DNA of 64,000 bases from JALHMQ01 sp037441125. GTDB lineage: Bacteria > Pseudomonadota > Gammaproteobacteria > Burkholderiales > Burkholderiaceae_F. Location: positions 1-64,000 of the forward strand of contig JBBIST010000005.1 in NCBI GenBank assembly GCA_037441125.1, in the 5' to 3' direction. The position numbers and the translations under genes are program-made. This document shows, in pieces, positions 31,501 through 41,603 of this stretch (positions within the stretch are counted from its first letter, which is position 1; every line of letters starts with the position of its first letter). A model generated the notes under the pieces. It worked only from the letters and a program-made list of their open reading frames with translations. It was not told the DNA's origin and did no database searches.

Positions 31501-32001
31501 GTCGGGGTCGCCGCCAGCGCCTCGGGCGTCTACGTCTTCAGCGGCGCGGACCGCGCGCTGCAGGCCTGGGGCGAGAACGGCAACGGCAAGCTTGGGGTGG
31601 GGGTGTTTACCACCAACATCCCGACACCGACCGCCGTGCCGACGCCACAGGTCAACGGCGTACCGCAGACCTGGCGCAACGTGCGCGGCTGCTCGCTGTT
31701 CTCGGTCGGCTGGACCGAGACCGGGCTCGTCTACGCTTGGGGGCAGAACACCTCGACGCAGCAGTGGCTGGGCGACCCGAACCTGACCACCCGCACGGCG
31801 ACGCCGAACCGAGTGCCGGGCCTCGATCAAGTGGCAGAAGCCACTTGCGGGATGGGTGGCAGCGGTTGGATCGCGGTCCGCCGCAACAACGGCGAGCTGT
31901 GGACCTGGGGCAGCAACAACGGCGGCCAGCTCGCCGACGGCAACAGCGGAGGCACGGCCGCGCGCTACACGCCGATGAGGGTGTTCAACCTGGACAACTA
32001 A
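28519..32001 (+). CDS. Large lipoprotein with Ig-like domains and RCC1 repeats
   Basis: A 1160-residue predicted surface lipoprotein. The start ATG 28519 follows CTGGAGG; a basic n-region, a hydrophobic stretch and the lipobox LASC end at about Cys20. A Pro-rich linker follows. Residues 35-110 resemble a carboxypeptidase-regulatory-like beta-sandwich (VTVTAVDGSGTPVAGASVSA). Three similar Ig-like domains of about 90 residues lie at roughly 500-775, each with FSVxATGT then YxWQxS or LxWQRS. Residues 777-1160 contain about six RCC1 blades (DGTVWAWGANTGGVLGDG, ELGLGDTRSSQPTPI, LWTWGSNNGGQLADGNSGG), which should fold as a seven-bladed-type propeller. Function is unknown; adhesion or a protein-interaction role is inferred from the architecture. 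Confidence 0.9.
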   Translation: MSTAMKRIFLATFVSLGLASCGGGGDGVGQTPPPPPAPTEAPVTVTAVDGSGTPVAGASVSAVGTGRSATTDASGRATLDLAFADAVSLRVARDGFADKFEVLSVPAGTPSLDVVAILGTRAPAQTIANIQAGGSAAGTDGVKVTFPADALVNAQGQPVTGSIDLFMTPVDVTGPDVAAFPGLFEGVDSGGRRVALLSHGVAELVPTQGGQRLNLAPGKTATVEIPLYADGNADGSPVQLGDVIPFWSLNEATGVWTQEGSGEVVASSGSPTGKVLRAAVTHFSWWNIDVPAQRHVLNLTVVGPATCIPAGSVAVLRGSVGINRPAPGTPRPPVSGMATVSVPLPVALCATGVTRQIPLPAGINITVSGSVNVGGTTYYGSITAGGPAGGTTNATVTLTPLTNPAPIITAPGGGSVFTVGDRVAIAVEVLGPAPDRVEIFAGPTRIAQISPARPIYRADWDTTGLTPGMVELRAVAYRGMAIGSATPVMVQIDPPPSPPVISADVQDVTVLAGANATFSVAATGTSLQYAWQLSRDAGSTFQPIGPSAPTLTLNNVRGSDDGQLVQVVVTNFLGAVTSRRARLTVNVPPQVSVAPATANAVAGQSVMFTATASGTAPVALQWQRSNDAGATWSDIAGATAAAYAFTPTLGDSGARLRAVATNAFGTASSNVATLTVTPAPEPPVITAQPQSLTLDAGQSASFSVTATGTAPLAYQWQRAAGPQGAFANIAGATLATYTIAAVGAGDNGARFRAVVTNVAGTVTSSEAALTVNFFEAPFGNRIAASDEHGVAIRGDGTVVVWGRNVSQHLAPLPDLNLTTPTAVAGLTDVRSVAAGGSIQSFGDASSFALRRDGTVWAWGANTGGVLGDGSGVARRTTPQPIPGLTRVVRLAVAGATGYALRDDGTVWVWGTGSSGELGLGDTRSSQPTPIQVPGLANIVALDAQDRLAYALRGDGALLGWGQGINLTLSGYEWPSAGGQRLSPTPFPSTPLANVVGVAASASGVYVFSGADRALQAWGENGNGKLGVGVFTTNIPTPTAVPTPQVNGVPQTWRNVRGCSLFSVGWTETGLVYAWGQNTSTQQWLGDPNLTTRTATPNRVPGLDQVAEATCGMGGSGWIAVRRNNGELWTWGSNNGGQLADGNSGGTAARYTPMRVFNLDN

Positions 32002-32016
32002 GGCGATGGCGGTTCC

Positions 32017-32034
32017 GGCGGCGGTTGCGCCGCC
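32017..32034 (+). terminator. Hairpin after the RCC1 lipoprotein gene
   Basis: GGCGGCG (32017-32023) and CGCCGCC (32028-32034) form a 7-bp stem, 8 bp with the flanking C-G pair, around GTTG. It lies 16 bases after the stop codon. There is no T-tract, so intrinsic termination is uncertain. On the minus strand nearby, a strong GGAGGA sits before an ATG at 32142, but that frame is long antisense sequence and was not called. Confidence 0.35.
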
Positions 32035-32261
32035 GCTGCATGCACAGGCGCGCGCCGCGGTCCGGATGTGCCCCGGGTCGCGGCGCGCGCTGGTCATTGG
32101 CGTCCACCCGCACGCACCTTCAGCGCGAACGTATGAATTCATGACGATCTCCTCCGATTGGACGAGGCGGCGCCGAGGTCTTCCTCACATGTTGCTCCCC
32201 AGGCGGCGCCCATCGCGCGCCGACTGCACCGAGTGAAACGATCGACATGCTGGAGGACGCC

Positions 32262-32855
32262 ATGAGTACGAATCCACGACTCGCCGATCGCATGGACGGC
32301 TTCGTCGTCGCGGTTCCTGCCTGTGCCCTGGGCGGGGCTGGCGCGACGGTCTTGCCGGCGCCGGCTTCGGCACAGACCGCGATGGCACAGCCGCGCCCGG
32401 GACAGCTTCTGCGCAGTGGACCGGCCCACGCGTCCCGACACAACGCGTGGAGCCTGCCAGGAACCGCGCTGCCGTTCGGCGCAGGCTGGCAGCAGATCAA
32501 GCTGCTGGACATCGACAGCGACGGCCATGCCGACTTGTGCGGCGTCTATGGACCGCTGGCGGGCGGCAACTTCGTCTATGGCCGCGAACTGGCACAGGTG
32601 GAGGTGCAGCAACTGGCGCTGCTGTTCAACGCGCCGGTGCCGCGGCTGCGCTTCTGGATGAACGCGCGGGGCATCGGCGCGATCCGCCGCGGGCCTGGCG
32701 GCACCACCGGCAGCGACGGCAGGTGCTTCTACTACAACGATCCGTCGGCCGGACCGACAGTACATCGCCCGCTTCGATGTCGACGATGGCCTCGTGGCCG
32801 CCTCACTTCGCGTGAAAGTGCGGCGAACCGTGTTCGCGCCAATGCATCGCGATGA
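32262..32855 (+). pseudogene. Truncated secreted protein with an FG-GAP-like segment
   Basis: ATG 32262 follows TGGAGG (32251-32256), much like the start of the RCC1 gene. The first 45 residues look like a signal peptide ending at PAPASA. Residues about 80-95 read LLDIDSDGHADLCGVYG, an FG-GAP/VCBS-type calcium-loop pattern, followed by credible globular sequence to about residue 165 (WMNARGIGAIRR, GRCFYYNDPSAGP). After base 32750 the frame turns into Arg-rich sequence that is antisense to a DUF4160 remnant. This suggests the original 3' end was lost. FG-GAP proteins normally have several repeats; only one is here. A short intact secreted protein remains possible. Confidence 0.5.
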
Positions 32856-32904
32856 GGATGCCGAAGAAAGTGCTGATGTCGGCAGGGTCGTCACCTGCCC
32901 GCAA
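32761..32904 (-). pseudogene. DUF4160 family remnant
   Basis: Read on the minus strand from 32880, the frame gives DISTFFGILIAMHWREHGSP, then HFHAK, a TGA stop (32803-32805), then GGHEAIVDIEAGDVL. This matches the DUF4160 family pattern (ISxFFGIxIxMyxxdHxPPHFHaxYgxyeAxxdI). The stop replaces the residue that is usually Tyr or similar. The C-terminal helix (xLPxRALxLVxEWxxLH) is absent; the match ends where the plus-strand secreted-protein gene begins to look real. No good start codon is in frame, only a TTG at 32904. DUF4160 genes commonly pair with DUF2442 genes; none is visible here. Confidence 0.65.
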
Positions 32905-33068
32905 GGTCTTCCATCGCGAAGAACGTACGCTGCCAGGGCAGCCGCGTCAGCCCCGTCGAAGCCGCGCCCGTTCAGCGGCATCGTCGGCGAGTCCGCGTGC
33001 CAGCCTTACGCGGATTCCAGGCTCCCCTCGCGAGGCAAGGGTGGAAAGAGACTTCCCTCCCCTTCTGC

Positions 33069-35027
33069 TCAATGCCCGAGCCACTTGCCGTACTCGGTTA
33101 GGAAATCGCGCAGCAGCCAGTCGCGGTCGACCATCGACATCGGCACGGTGCGGCTGACGCCGCCGCGCACGACGATCTCGACCATCGGCTCCTCGTATCG
33201 CGCCGGACCGCTCGCCTGCGCGATCGAAAACGACGGCCGTTGCGCCGCGCGGCCGCGCACCCAGTAGACGAACTCCTCGCGCCCCTGGGCGAGCACCGCG
33301 AGCGACGCGTGGTAGCCGTGGCGGTCGATACGCGCGGCGCGGCCGTGCTTCATCAGCTCGCGGCCGATCTCCTCAAACGCCGGCCCCAGCACCTGCGATA
33401 CGAACTCGCTGACGCGCCGACGCGGCGCCTGCCATTCGGCGACCAAACGCGGCCGGGCGAGCAGTTGCGCCAGTTGCGTGCGCCAGTCGCCGTGCGCCGG
33501 CAACTCGCCGTTGTCCGCACCCTGCGCCGCGAGCTGTCCCGCCGCCGGAGACACCTCGGCGCGCAGCGCCAGCGCGAGGCTTATGCACGCGAGCACCATG
33601 ATCACCGCGAACGGCAGTCCGGTCGTGATCGCCGCCGCCTGCAGCGCCTCCAGCCCGCCGACCAGCAGCAGCACCGCGGCGACTGCGCCGATCGCGAGTG
33701 CCCAGAAGATACGCTGCCACACCGGCGCGTCGGTGCGGCCGCGCGAGCAGATGGTGTCGATCACCAGCGCGCCGCTGTCGGCCGAAGTGACGAAAAACGT
33801 GACCACCATCAGCGTGGCGAGCACCGTGGTGATCTGCGACCAAGGCAGTGCGTCGAGCATCACGAACAGCGCCGTGGCGACATTGTCCTGTACGGCTTGC
33901 ACCATGACGCCGGCGCCGAACAGTTCGATGTGCAGTGCGGTGTTGCCCATCACGGTGAACCAGAAGAAGGAGAACACTACCGGCACAAGCAGAACGCCGG
34001 CGATGAACTCGCGGATCGTTCGCCCGCGCGAGATGCGCGCGATGAACATGCCGACGAAGGGTGCCCACGAGATCCACCAGCCCCAGTAGAACATCGTCCA
34101 CGCCTTCTGCCACTCGACGCCGCGGTACTGCGTGGTGCGCAAGCTCTGATCGAGCAAGGTAGCCAGATACTGGCCGACGCTTTCGACGTAGGTGCCGATC
34201 AGGAACACGGTCGGGCCGGCGACGAACACGAACGCCAGCAGCAACACGCCCAGAGCCACGTTCGCTTCCGAAAGCCGCCGGATGCCTCGCTCCAGCCCGG
34301 TGACGACCGAAATCGTCGTCAGCGCGATGATCGCGGCGATCAGCAGAAGCTGGTTCGTCGTCGACACGTCCAGCCAGCGGTTGTACGCGAGCCCGGAGTT
34401 GATCTGCAGCACGCCCAGGCCGAGCGAGGTGGCCACGCCGAATAGCGTGCCGAACACCGCGAGCACATCGATCGCGTCGCCGAGCGGACCATTGATACGG
34501 CGGCCGAGCAGCGGATAGAGCGTCGAGCGGATCGTCAGCGGCAGCTCGTGCCGGTAACCGAAGTAGGCCAGGCCGAGCGCGACCACTGCGTACACGCCCC
34601 ACGCATGCAGGCCCCAGTGGAAGAACGCCGTGTTCAGCGCCTCTTTGGCCGCTTCGACGGTGCGCGGCTCGACCGTGCCGGCGCGAGGCGTGGCGAAGTG
34701 CAGCACCGGTTCGGCGACGCCGTAGAACAACAAGCCGATGCCCATGCCGGCGGAGAACAGCATCGAGAACCAGGTCGGATACGAGAACTCCGGCTCGTCG
34801 TCGTCGTTGCCCAAGCGGATTGCGCCGTAGCGGCTGAACAGCAGCCACAGCACGAACACCAGAAAGCCGCTCACCGCGAGGATGTAGAACCAGCCGAAGT
34901 AGGTCGCGATGCCGCTCTGCAAGGAGGAAAAAAGCTTCGCGACCGGCGTGGTCGCGACCACGGCCGCTGCGACGAACAGCACGGCGACGACGGCGGAAAC
35001 GAGGAATACGCGGCGGTCGCTTTTCAT
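33069..35027 (-). CDS. BCCT family osmolyte transporter, BetT-like
   Basis: A 652-residue inner-membrane transporter of the betaine/carnitine/choline family, driven by proton or sodium symport. About 12 helices fill residues 8-515. The family signature with the substrate-binding tryptophans is FYWGWWISWAPFVGMFIARI in the eighth helix. The first part, MKSDRRVFLVSAVVAVLF, marks the start at ATG 35027; the frame continues upstream to 35744 inside the divergent gene but that part is not BCCT-like. The C-terminal 130 hydrophilic residues resemble the osmosensing tail of BetT. Choline or glycine betaine is the probable substrate. No betAB genes are in the window. Confidence 0.92.
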   Translation of the reverse strand: MKSDRRVFLVSAVVAVLFVAAAVVATTPVAKLFSSLQSGIATYFGWFYILAVSGFLVFVLWLLFSRYGAIRLGNDDDEPEFSYPTWFSMLFSAGMGIGLLFYGVAEPVLHFATPRAGTVEPRTVEAAKEALNTAFFHWGLHAWGVYAVVALGLAYFGYRHELPLTIRSTLYPLLGRRINGPLGDAIDVLAVFGTLFGVATSLGLGVLQINSGLAYNRWLDVSTTNQLLLIAAIIALTTISVVTGLERGIRRLSEANVALGVLLLAFVFVAGPTVFLIGTYVESVGQYLATLLDQSLRTTQYRGVEWQKAWTMFYWGWWISWAPFVGMFIARISRGRTIREFIAGVLLVPVVFSFFWFTVMGNTALHIELFGAGVMVQAVQDNVATALFVMLDALPWSQITTVLATLMVVTFFVTSADSGALVIDTICSRGRTDAPVWQRIFWALAIGAVAAVLLLVGGLEALQAAAITTGLPFAVIMVLACISLALALRAEVSPAAGQLAAQGADNGELPAHGDWRTQLAQLLARPRLVAEWQAPRRRVSEFVSQVLGPAFEEIGRELMKHGRAARIDRHGYHASLAVLAQGREEFVYWVRGRAAQRPSFSIAQASGPARYEEPMVEIVVRGGVSRTVPMSMVDRDWLLRDFLTEYGKWLGH

Positions 35028-35148
35028 CGTTTGGTCCGGCTCACGTAGCGTCCGATTCTGTTCGCGCTCGCCCTCGGCTTCAAGACGAAGTGGCACCGAT
35101 GCAACGCCATCGGCGCGGGCGGCACAATTGCCGCCGAGGAGGTGAACG

Positions 35149-37149
35149 ATGCGCACCGACGAAGACGGCTTGGCTCTGATCGAGCGGCTGGCGGACGCGG
35201 AGGCGGAGGTCGTCGAGACGCTGGCCGCGCTCGCCGCCTGGCTGCGCCCGAGCAAAGCGGATGACGTCGCGCCGGTGCTGGAGCGCATCCGGGCGCTGAT
35301 CGGCATCCTGCAGGCGCAACCGCGACTGCGCGATGCGGCGTGCGGGCGCGTGCATGCTTGGCTGGGTACCGTCGAGCAGGTGTCGCTGTACACCGAAGTC
35401 GGCATCTTCTCGACGCGCGGCTTCCTGCCCGAGTTGCGCGGGCGCCTGTACGAGCGCCTGCTGCCGGCACCGGCCGACCGCAGCCGGCTGAAGGACTGCC
35501 TGGCGTTGATCTTCTCCCGGCGCAGCGACGCGCAGTGGGTGGCGGCGGTGCCCAACGAGCAGTGGCTGCATCTGCTCGAAGCTTTCGGCTTCTTCGCCTG
35601 CGATGACCGCGCCGGCGTGCGCCGCGCGCGCGAGTCCGTGCTCGAGGCACTGGAGCGGCTGTCGCTGTGGGTCGCGGCCGAAGGCATCGAGCCGGAGCTG
35701 ATGCGCGTCCACCCGAAGATCGCTGAGCATGACTCGCCGTTCATCGAACAGCAGCGCGAGCTTGCCGCCTTTCTCGAGCGCTACGCGGCGTGGGTGCACG
35801 ATCGTGCGCTCGAATACCACGACGAGCGCCACGCGTTGGTGCTGCTTGCGCAGTGCGCCGATCAGATCAAGCGGCTGCGTGTGGTCGCGCTGAAGCGTGG
35901 CACCAGCTTGCGTTTGACCTACCTGCTGGAGCGGCTCGACCAGACGCTCGATCGCATCGGCAAGCTGCTGCACCTGCTGCACCCGACCGACACAGCGGCG
36001 CGGCGCGGCGCGGCGATCGCCTTGTTCAAGGAGATGATCACTGCCATCGCCGAGCGCAACAGTCTGTCGCAGTTGTGGCGGGAGACCCTGCAATTGCTGT
36101 CGCGCCGGGTGGCCGACAGCGCGAGCCGCACCGGCGAGCACTACGTGACGGAAACGGTGGCCGAGTACTTTGCGATGTTCCGCTCCGCCGCCGGGGCGGG
36201 GTTCGTGATCGCGCTCATGGCCCTTGCCAAGCTGCACATCGTCGCGCTCGAGCTGGCGCCGCTGCCGCAAGCCGTGCTCGTGTGCCTGAACTACGGCCTG
36301 GGCTTCGTGCTGATCCACCTGCTGCACTTCACCGTCGCCACCAAGCAGCCGGCGATGACCGCGGCGACGATCGCCGCCGCGATCGAAGAGAGCGAACGCG
36401 GCCGCGCCAATCTCGACAAGCTCGCGGCGCTGATGATCCAGGTCGGGCGCTCGCAGTTCATCGCCGTCGTCGGCAACGTCGCCGTGGCTCTGCCGGTCGC
36501 GCTCGCGATCGGCGCTATCTGGCAGCACTTCGCCGGCGAGCCGCTGCTCGAGATCGAGAAGTCGCAGCGGCTGTATGACGAGCTGCGCCCGTTCGCCGGG
36601 CTGGCGCTGCTGCACGCGGCGATCGCGGGCCTATGGCTGTTCGTCTCGGGCTTGATCGCCGGTTACTTCGACAACCGCTGCGCTTACATCGATCTGCCGG
36701 CGCGTGTACGCGAGCAGCCGTGGCTGAAACGGCTCCTGTCCGCGGCTGCGCGCGAGCGGCTGGCCGCGTACCTGGCGGGCAATTACGGCGCACTCGCCGG
36801 CAACTTCCTGTTCGGCGTGCTTCTTGGCGCGACCGCGTTTGTCGGCTTTCTGCTCGGGCTGGCACTCGACATCCGCCACGTCGCGTTTTCCTCCGCCAAC
36901 CTTGGCTACGCAGCCGCTTCGCTGCCGCCGTCTCTCGCCGACGCGACCGTGTACTTCGTTTACGTGCTCCTGATCGCGGCAGTCAACCTGTGGGTGAGCT
37001 TCGGGCTCGCGCTTTACGTCGCGCTGCAGGCGCGCCGCGCACGGGTGACGAGCGTGTCGCGGCTGCTCGCCGCCTACTTCGGGCGCTTGGGCCGCCGGCC
37101 GCTCGAGTTTCTATTCCCGCCTGTCTCGAGCAACGGGAGCAAGTCCTGA
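35149..37149 (+). CDS. Gcr-type 'site-specific recombinase' family membrane protein
   Basis: A 666-residue protein of the family annotated as site-specific recombinase, Gcr (Pfam SpecificRecomb). The first 330 residues are helical and soluble-looking. The rest has six or seven membrane helices (GAGFVIALMALAKLHIVALE, LNYGLGFVLIHLLHFTVATK, GNFLFGVLLGATAFVGFLLG). The conserved segment HFTVATKQPAMTAATIA and the family end (GRLGRRPLEFLFPP) are present. No tyrosine- or serine-recombinase catalytic motif is visible, so the family name is likely misleading. The ATG at 35149 follows GAGGAGG. It is divergent from the BCCT gene with 121 bases between starts. Its true role is unknown. Confidence 0.88.
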   Translation: MRTDEDGLALIERLADAEAEVVETLAALAAWLRPSKADDVAPVLERIRALIGILQAQPRLRDAACGRVHAWLGTVEQVSLYTEVGIFSTRGFLPELRGRLYERLLPAPADRSRLKDCLALIFSRRSDAQWVAAVPNEQWLHLLEAFGFFACDDRAGVRRARESVLEALERLSLWVAAEGIEPELMRVHPKIAEHDSPFIEQQRELAAFLERYAAWVHDRALEYHDERHALVLLAQCADQIKRLRVVALKRGTSLRLTYLLERLDQTLDRIGKLLHLLHPTDTAARRGAAIALFKEMITAIAERNSLSQLWRETLQLLSRRVADSASRTGEHYVTETVAEYFAMFRSAAGAGFVIALMALAKLHIVALELAPLPQAVLVCLNYGLGFVLIHLLHFTVATKQPAMTAATIAAAIEESERGRANLDKLAALMIQVGRSQFIAVVGNVAVALPVALAIGAIWQHFAGEPLLEIEKSQRLYDELRPFAGLALLHAAIAGLWLFVSGLIAGYFDNRCAYIDLPARVREQPWLKRLLSAAARERLAAYLAGNYGALAGNFLFGVLLGATAFVGFLLGLALDIRHVAFSSANLGYAAASLPPSLADATVYFVYVLLIAAVNLWVSFGLALYVALQARRARVTSVSRLLAAYFGRLGRRPLEFLFPPVSSNGSKS

Positions 37150-37608
37150 AACGGCACGGTCGCAGCCTGCGGCGCCGGCGCAATCGTTCAACCTCCTCAG
37201 GCCAACGCCGCCGCCGGTCCAGCGCCTCGCGCACTGAAGTAGCAAGGCTCCGGCGCATCGAGGCCTCGCTGGCCGGCTTGTCGCGGGCCCGAAACTGCCA
37301 TTTCGAGGATCAGCGCGCATGGCGTATCGGCCGCGCGCCGGCTCACCAGCGGACGGTGACCCCGAAGGCGGCGAAGTGTTGGTCGCGCGTGACCAGGACC
37401 AGCTTTTCGGCCTGCGCCTGTGCGATCAGCAGGTGTGTTGGTCAAGGCCGGGCTGGCAGTGCCGGCCGGCGATCTTGCCGCCGGCTGCGCGGCGTGCTCG
37501 AAGTCTGATCAAGGTTGACCCTACTCTTGGCGCAGGCCATTGGATAGCCGGTAAATTGCGGCTCGTTGTCATCGAAGGCGCGTACCGAGCCTGTCGAAGG
37601 AGCGACGC
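37150..37608. other. Intergenic region with toxin remnant and possible glgX promoter
   Basis: This 459-base spacer holds a decayed VapC gene on the minus strand (listed separately) and nothing else that codes convincingly. Ahead of glgX, TTGGCG (37527-37532) and TAAATT (37552-37557) could form a promoter with 19-base spacing, leaving a leader of about 45 bases. This is the only AT-richer patch in the spacer. The first 190 bases are GC-rich with no recognised signal. Confidence 0.4.
37343..37480 (-). pseudogene. VapC-type PIN toxin, C-terminal remnant
   Basis: On the minus strand from 37435 the frame reads HLLIAQAQAEKLVLVTRDQH then FAAFGVTVRW and stops at 37345. This is the typical end of PIN-domain VapC toxins (DxLLIAQAxxExLxLVTxDxxFxxYGVxVxW). 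Just upstream the frame is broken: restoring two bases in the ACACAC run (37433-37438) would join GLDQ to HLLIAQ. No N-terminal half with the first catalytic Asp and no VapB antitoxin are visible. It is a dead fragment. Confidence 0.7.
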
Positions 37609-39758
<2,150 letters not shown>

Positions 39759-39762
<4 letters not shown>

Positions 39763-41603
39763 GCGCCCGCGCGCACGCGATGCCGTTCGGCGCGACGCTC
39801 GTCGAAGGCGCCGTGCGCTTCCGGCTGTGGGCGCCGAGCGCGTCGCGCGTCGATCTGCTGCTGCTCGAACCCGCCGCAGCGCTGCCGATGCAGGCGCTGG
39901 CAGGCGGTTGGTACGAGGCGACCGCGGCGCAGGCCGATGCGCGCAGCCGCTACGCCTATCGCATCGACGGCCGTCTCGTCGTTCCCGATCCGGCGTCGCG
40001 CTGCAATCCGCAAGGCGTGCACGGGCCGAGTGTGGTCACCGATCCGCGCGGCTTCGACTGGACCGACGAACACTGGCGCGGCCGGCCGTGGCACGAGGCG
40101 GCGATCTACGAGCTGCACGTGGGAAGCTTCACGCCGCAGGGGACCTTCGCCGCGGCGATCGACCGGCTCGACGATCTCGCCGCGCTCGGCGTCTCCGCGC
40201 TCGAGCTGATGCCGGTGGCTGCGTTTCCCGGGGCGCGCAACTGGGGCTACGACGGCGTGTTGCCGTTCGCGGCGGCGGCGGCTTACGGCACGCCCGACGA
40301 GCTGAAGCGGCTGGTCGCCGCAGCGCACGCGCGCGGCCTGATGGTCCTGCTCGACGTCGTCTACAACCACTTCGGCCCCGACGGCAACTACCTGCACGCC
40401 TACGCGCAGCCGTTCTTCGATCGCCGGCGGCATACGCCCTGGGGCGCGGCGATCGACTTCGGCGTCGACGCGGTGCGCGCGTTCTTCGTCCACAACGCGC
40501 TGTACTGGCTCGAGGAGTTCCACTTCGACGGCCTGCGGCTCGACGCCGTGCACGCGATCGAAGATGCGCGCCGCCCCGACATCGTCGAGGAGATCGCGCA
40601 GGCGATTCGTTCGGGCCCGGGGCGCGAGCGCCACGTGCACCTGATCCTGGAAAACGACCGCAACCAGGCGAACTACCTTGAGCGCAGGGCGGACCGCGGG
40701 CCGCGTTGCGCGACCGCACAATGGAACGACGATCTGCACCACGCCGCGCATGTGCTCGCCACCGGCGAGAGCGACGGCTACTACGTCGACTACGCCGCAG
40801 ATCCGCTCGCCGGCTTCGGCCGCGCGCTCGCCGAAGGCTTCATCTACCAGGGCGAGCCTTCGGCATTCCGCGGCGGCCGCCGGCGCGGCGAGCCGAGCGC
40901 GCACCTGCCGCCGGCGGCGTTCGTGAACTTCCTGCAGACGCACGACCAGGTCGGCAACCGCGCCTTCGGCGAGCGCCTGGTCGCGCTGGCGAGCGCCGAG
41001 AAGTTGCGCGCGCTGGCGGCCTGCGTGCTGCTCGCGCCGGCGCCGCCGATGCTGTTCATGGGCGAGGAGTGGGGTGCCGGCTCACCGTTCCTGTTTTTCT
41101 GTGACTTCGCCGCCGAGTTGGCCGAGGCGGTGCGCAACGGCCGCCGTGCCGAGTTCAGCGGCAACGCCGCGTTCGCCGATCCGGTCGCGCGCGAACGCAT
41201 CCCCGATCCGAACGCCGCCGGCACCTTCGCCGCGAGCAAGCTCGACTGGTCCGAGCGCGAGCGCGCGCCGCATGCGCAGTGGCTCGCGTTTCATCGCCAG
41301 CTGCTCGAACTGCGCCGGCAGCGCATCGTTCCCTTGCTCGAGCGGGCGGGCGCGGGCCGCTACGACATCGCCGCCCCGGGTCTGCTGCACGTGGTCTGGC
41401 CGGCCGGCGGCGCGCGCTTGCATCTGCACGCGTACCTGCCGGCGTCGCAGCAGGCGCCGGCCGCCGTCGCACCGGCGCAGGGCGAAGTGATCTACACCTC
41501 GGCGCCCGAGGCGAGCCAGCTCGCGCCTTGGACCGTGCGCTGGTCGCTCACCCCCGACCCGACTGCCGCTGAGGCGGGCGAGGGGAGAGACGTTCATGTC
41601 TGA
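39759..41603 (+). CDS. treZ: Malto-oligosyltrehalose trehalohydrolase
   Basis: A 614-residue GH13 enzyme that releases trehalose from the reducing end of maltooligosyltrehalose made by TreY. An N-terminal CBM48-like domain (VRFRLWAPSASRVDLLLLE) is followed by the barrel. Signatures are NWGYDGVLPFA, LDVVYNHFGPDGNYL, FHFDGLRLDAVHAI (Asp262), LILENDRNQANYL (Glu298) and FLQTHDQVGNRAFG (Asp396). The Glu-Asn-Asp and QTHDQVGNR forms separate TreZ from GlgB. The start overlaps glgX by 4 bases (ATGA) and the end overlaps the next gene by 8, so all three are translated from one mRNA. Confidence 0.95.

Noticed and set aside
32100..32160. A gene start on the minus strand with a perfect GGAGGA ribosome site
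   Set aside because: The frame from ATG 32142 is low-complexity antisense to the RCC1 lipoprotein, with no recognisable domain. The ribosome-site match alone is not enough.
32262..33267. A frameshift joining the secreted protein to the downstream frame reading QYIARFDVDDGLVAASLRVK
   Set aside because: That downstream sequence is the exact antisense of the DUF4160 match on the minus strand, which explains it better than a frameshift.
35028..35744. N-terminal extension of 239 residues on the BCCT transporter
   Set aside because: It is antisense to the start of the Gcr-type gene and lacks any BCCT similarity. The ATG at 35027 matches the family start.
35149..37149. Integrase or mobile element based on the family name
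   Set aside because: No catalytic recombinase motif, att-like repeats or other mobile genes are present, and the protein has many membrane helices.
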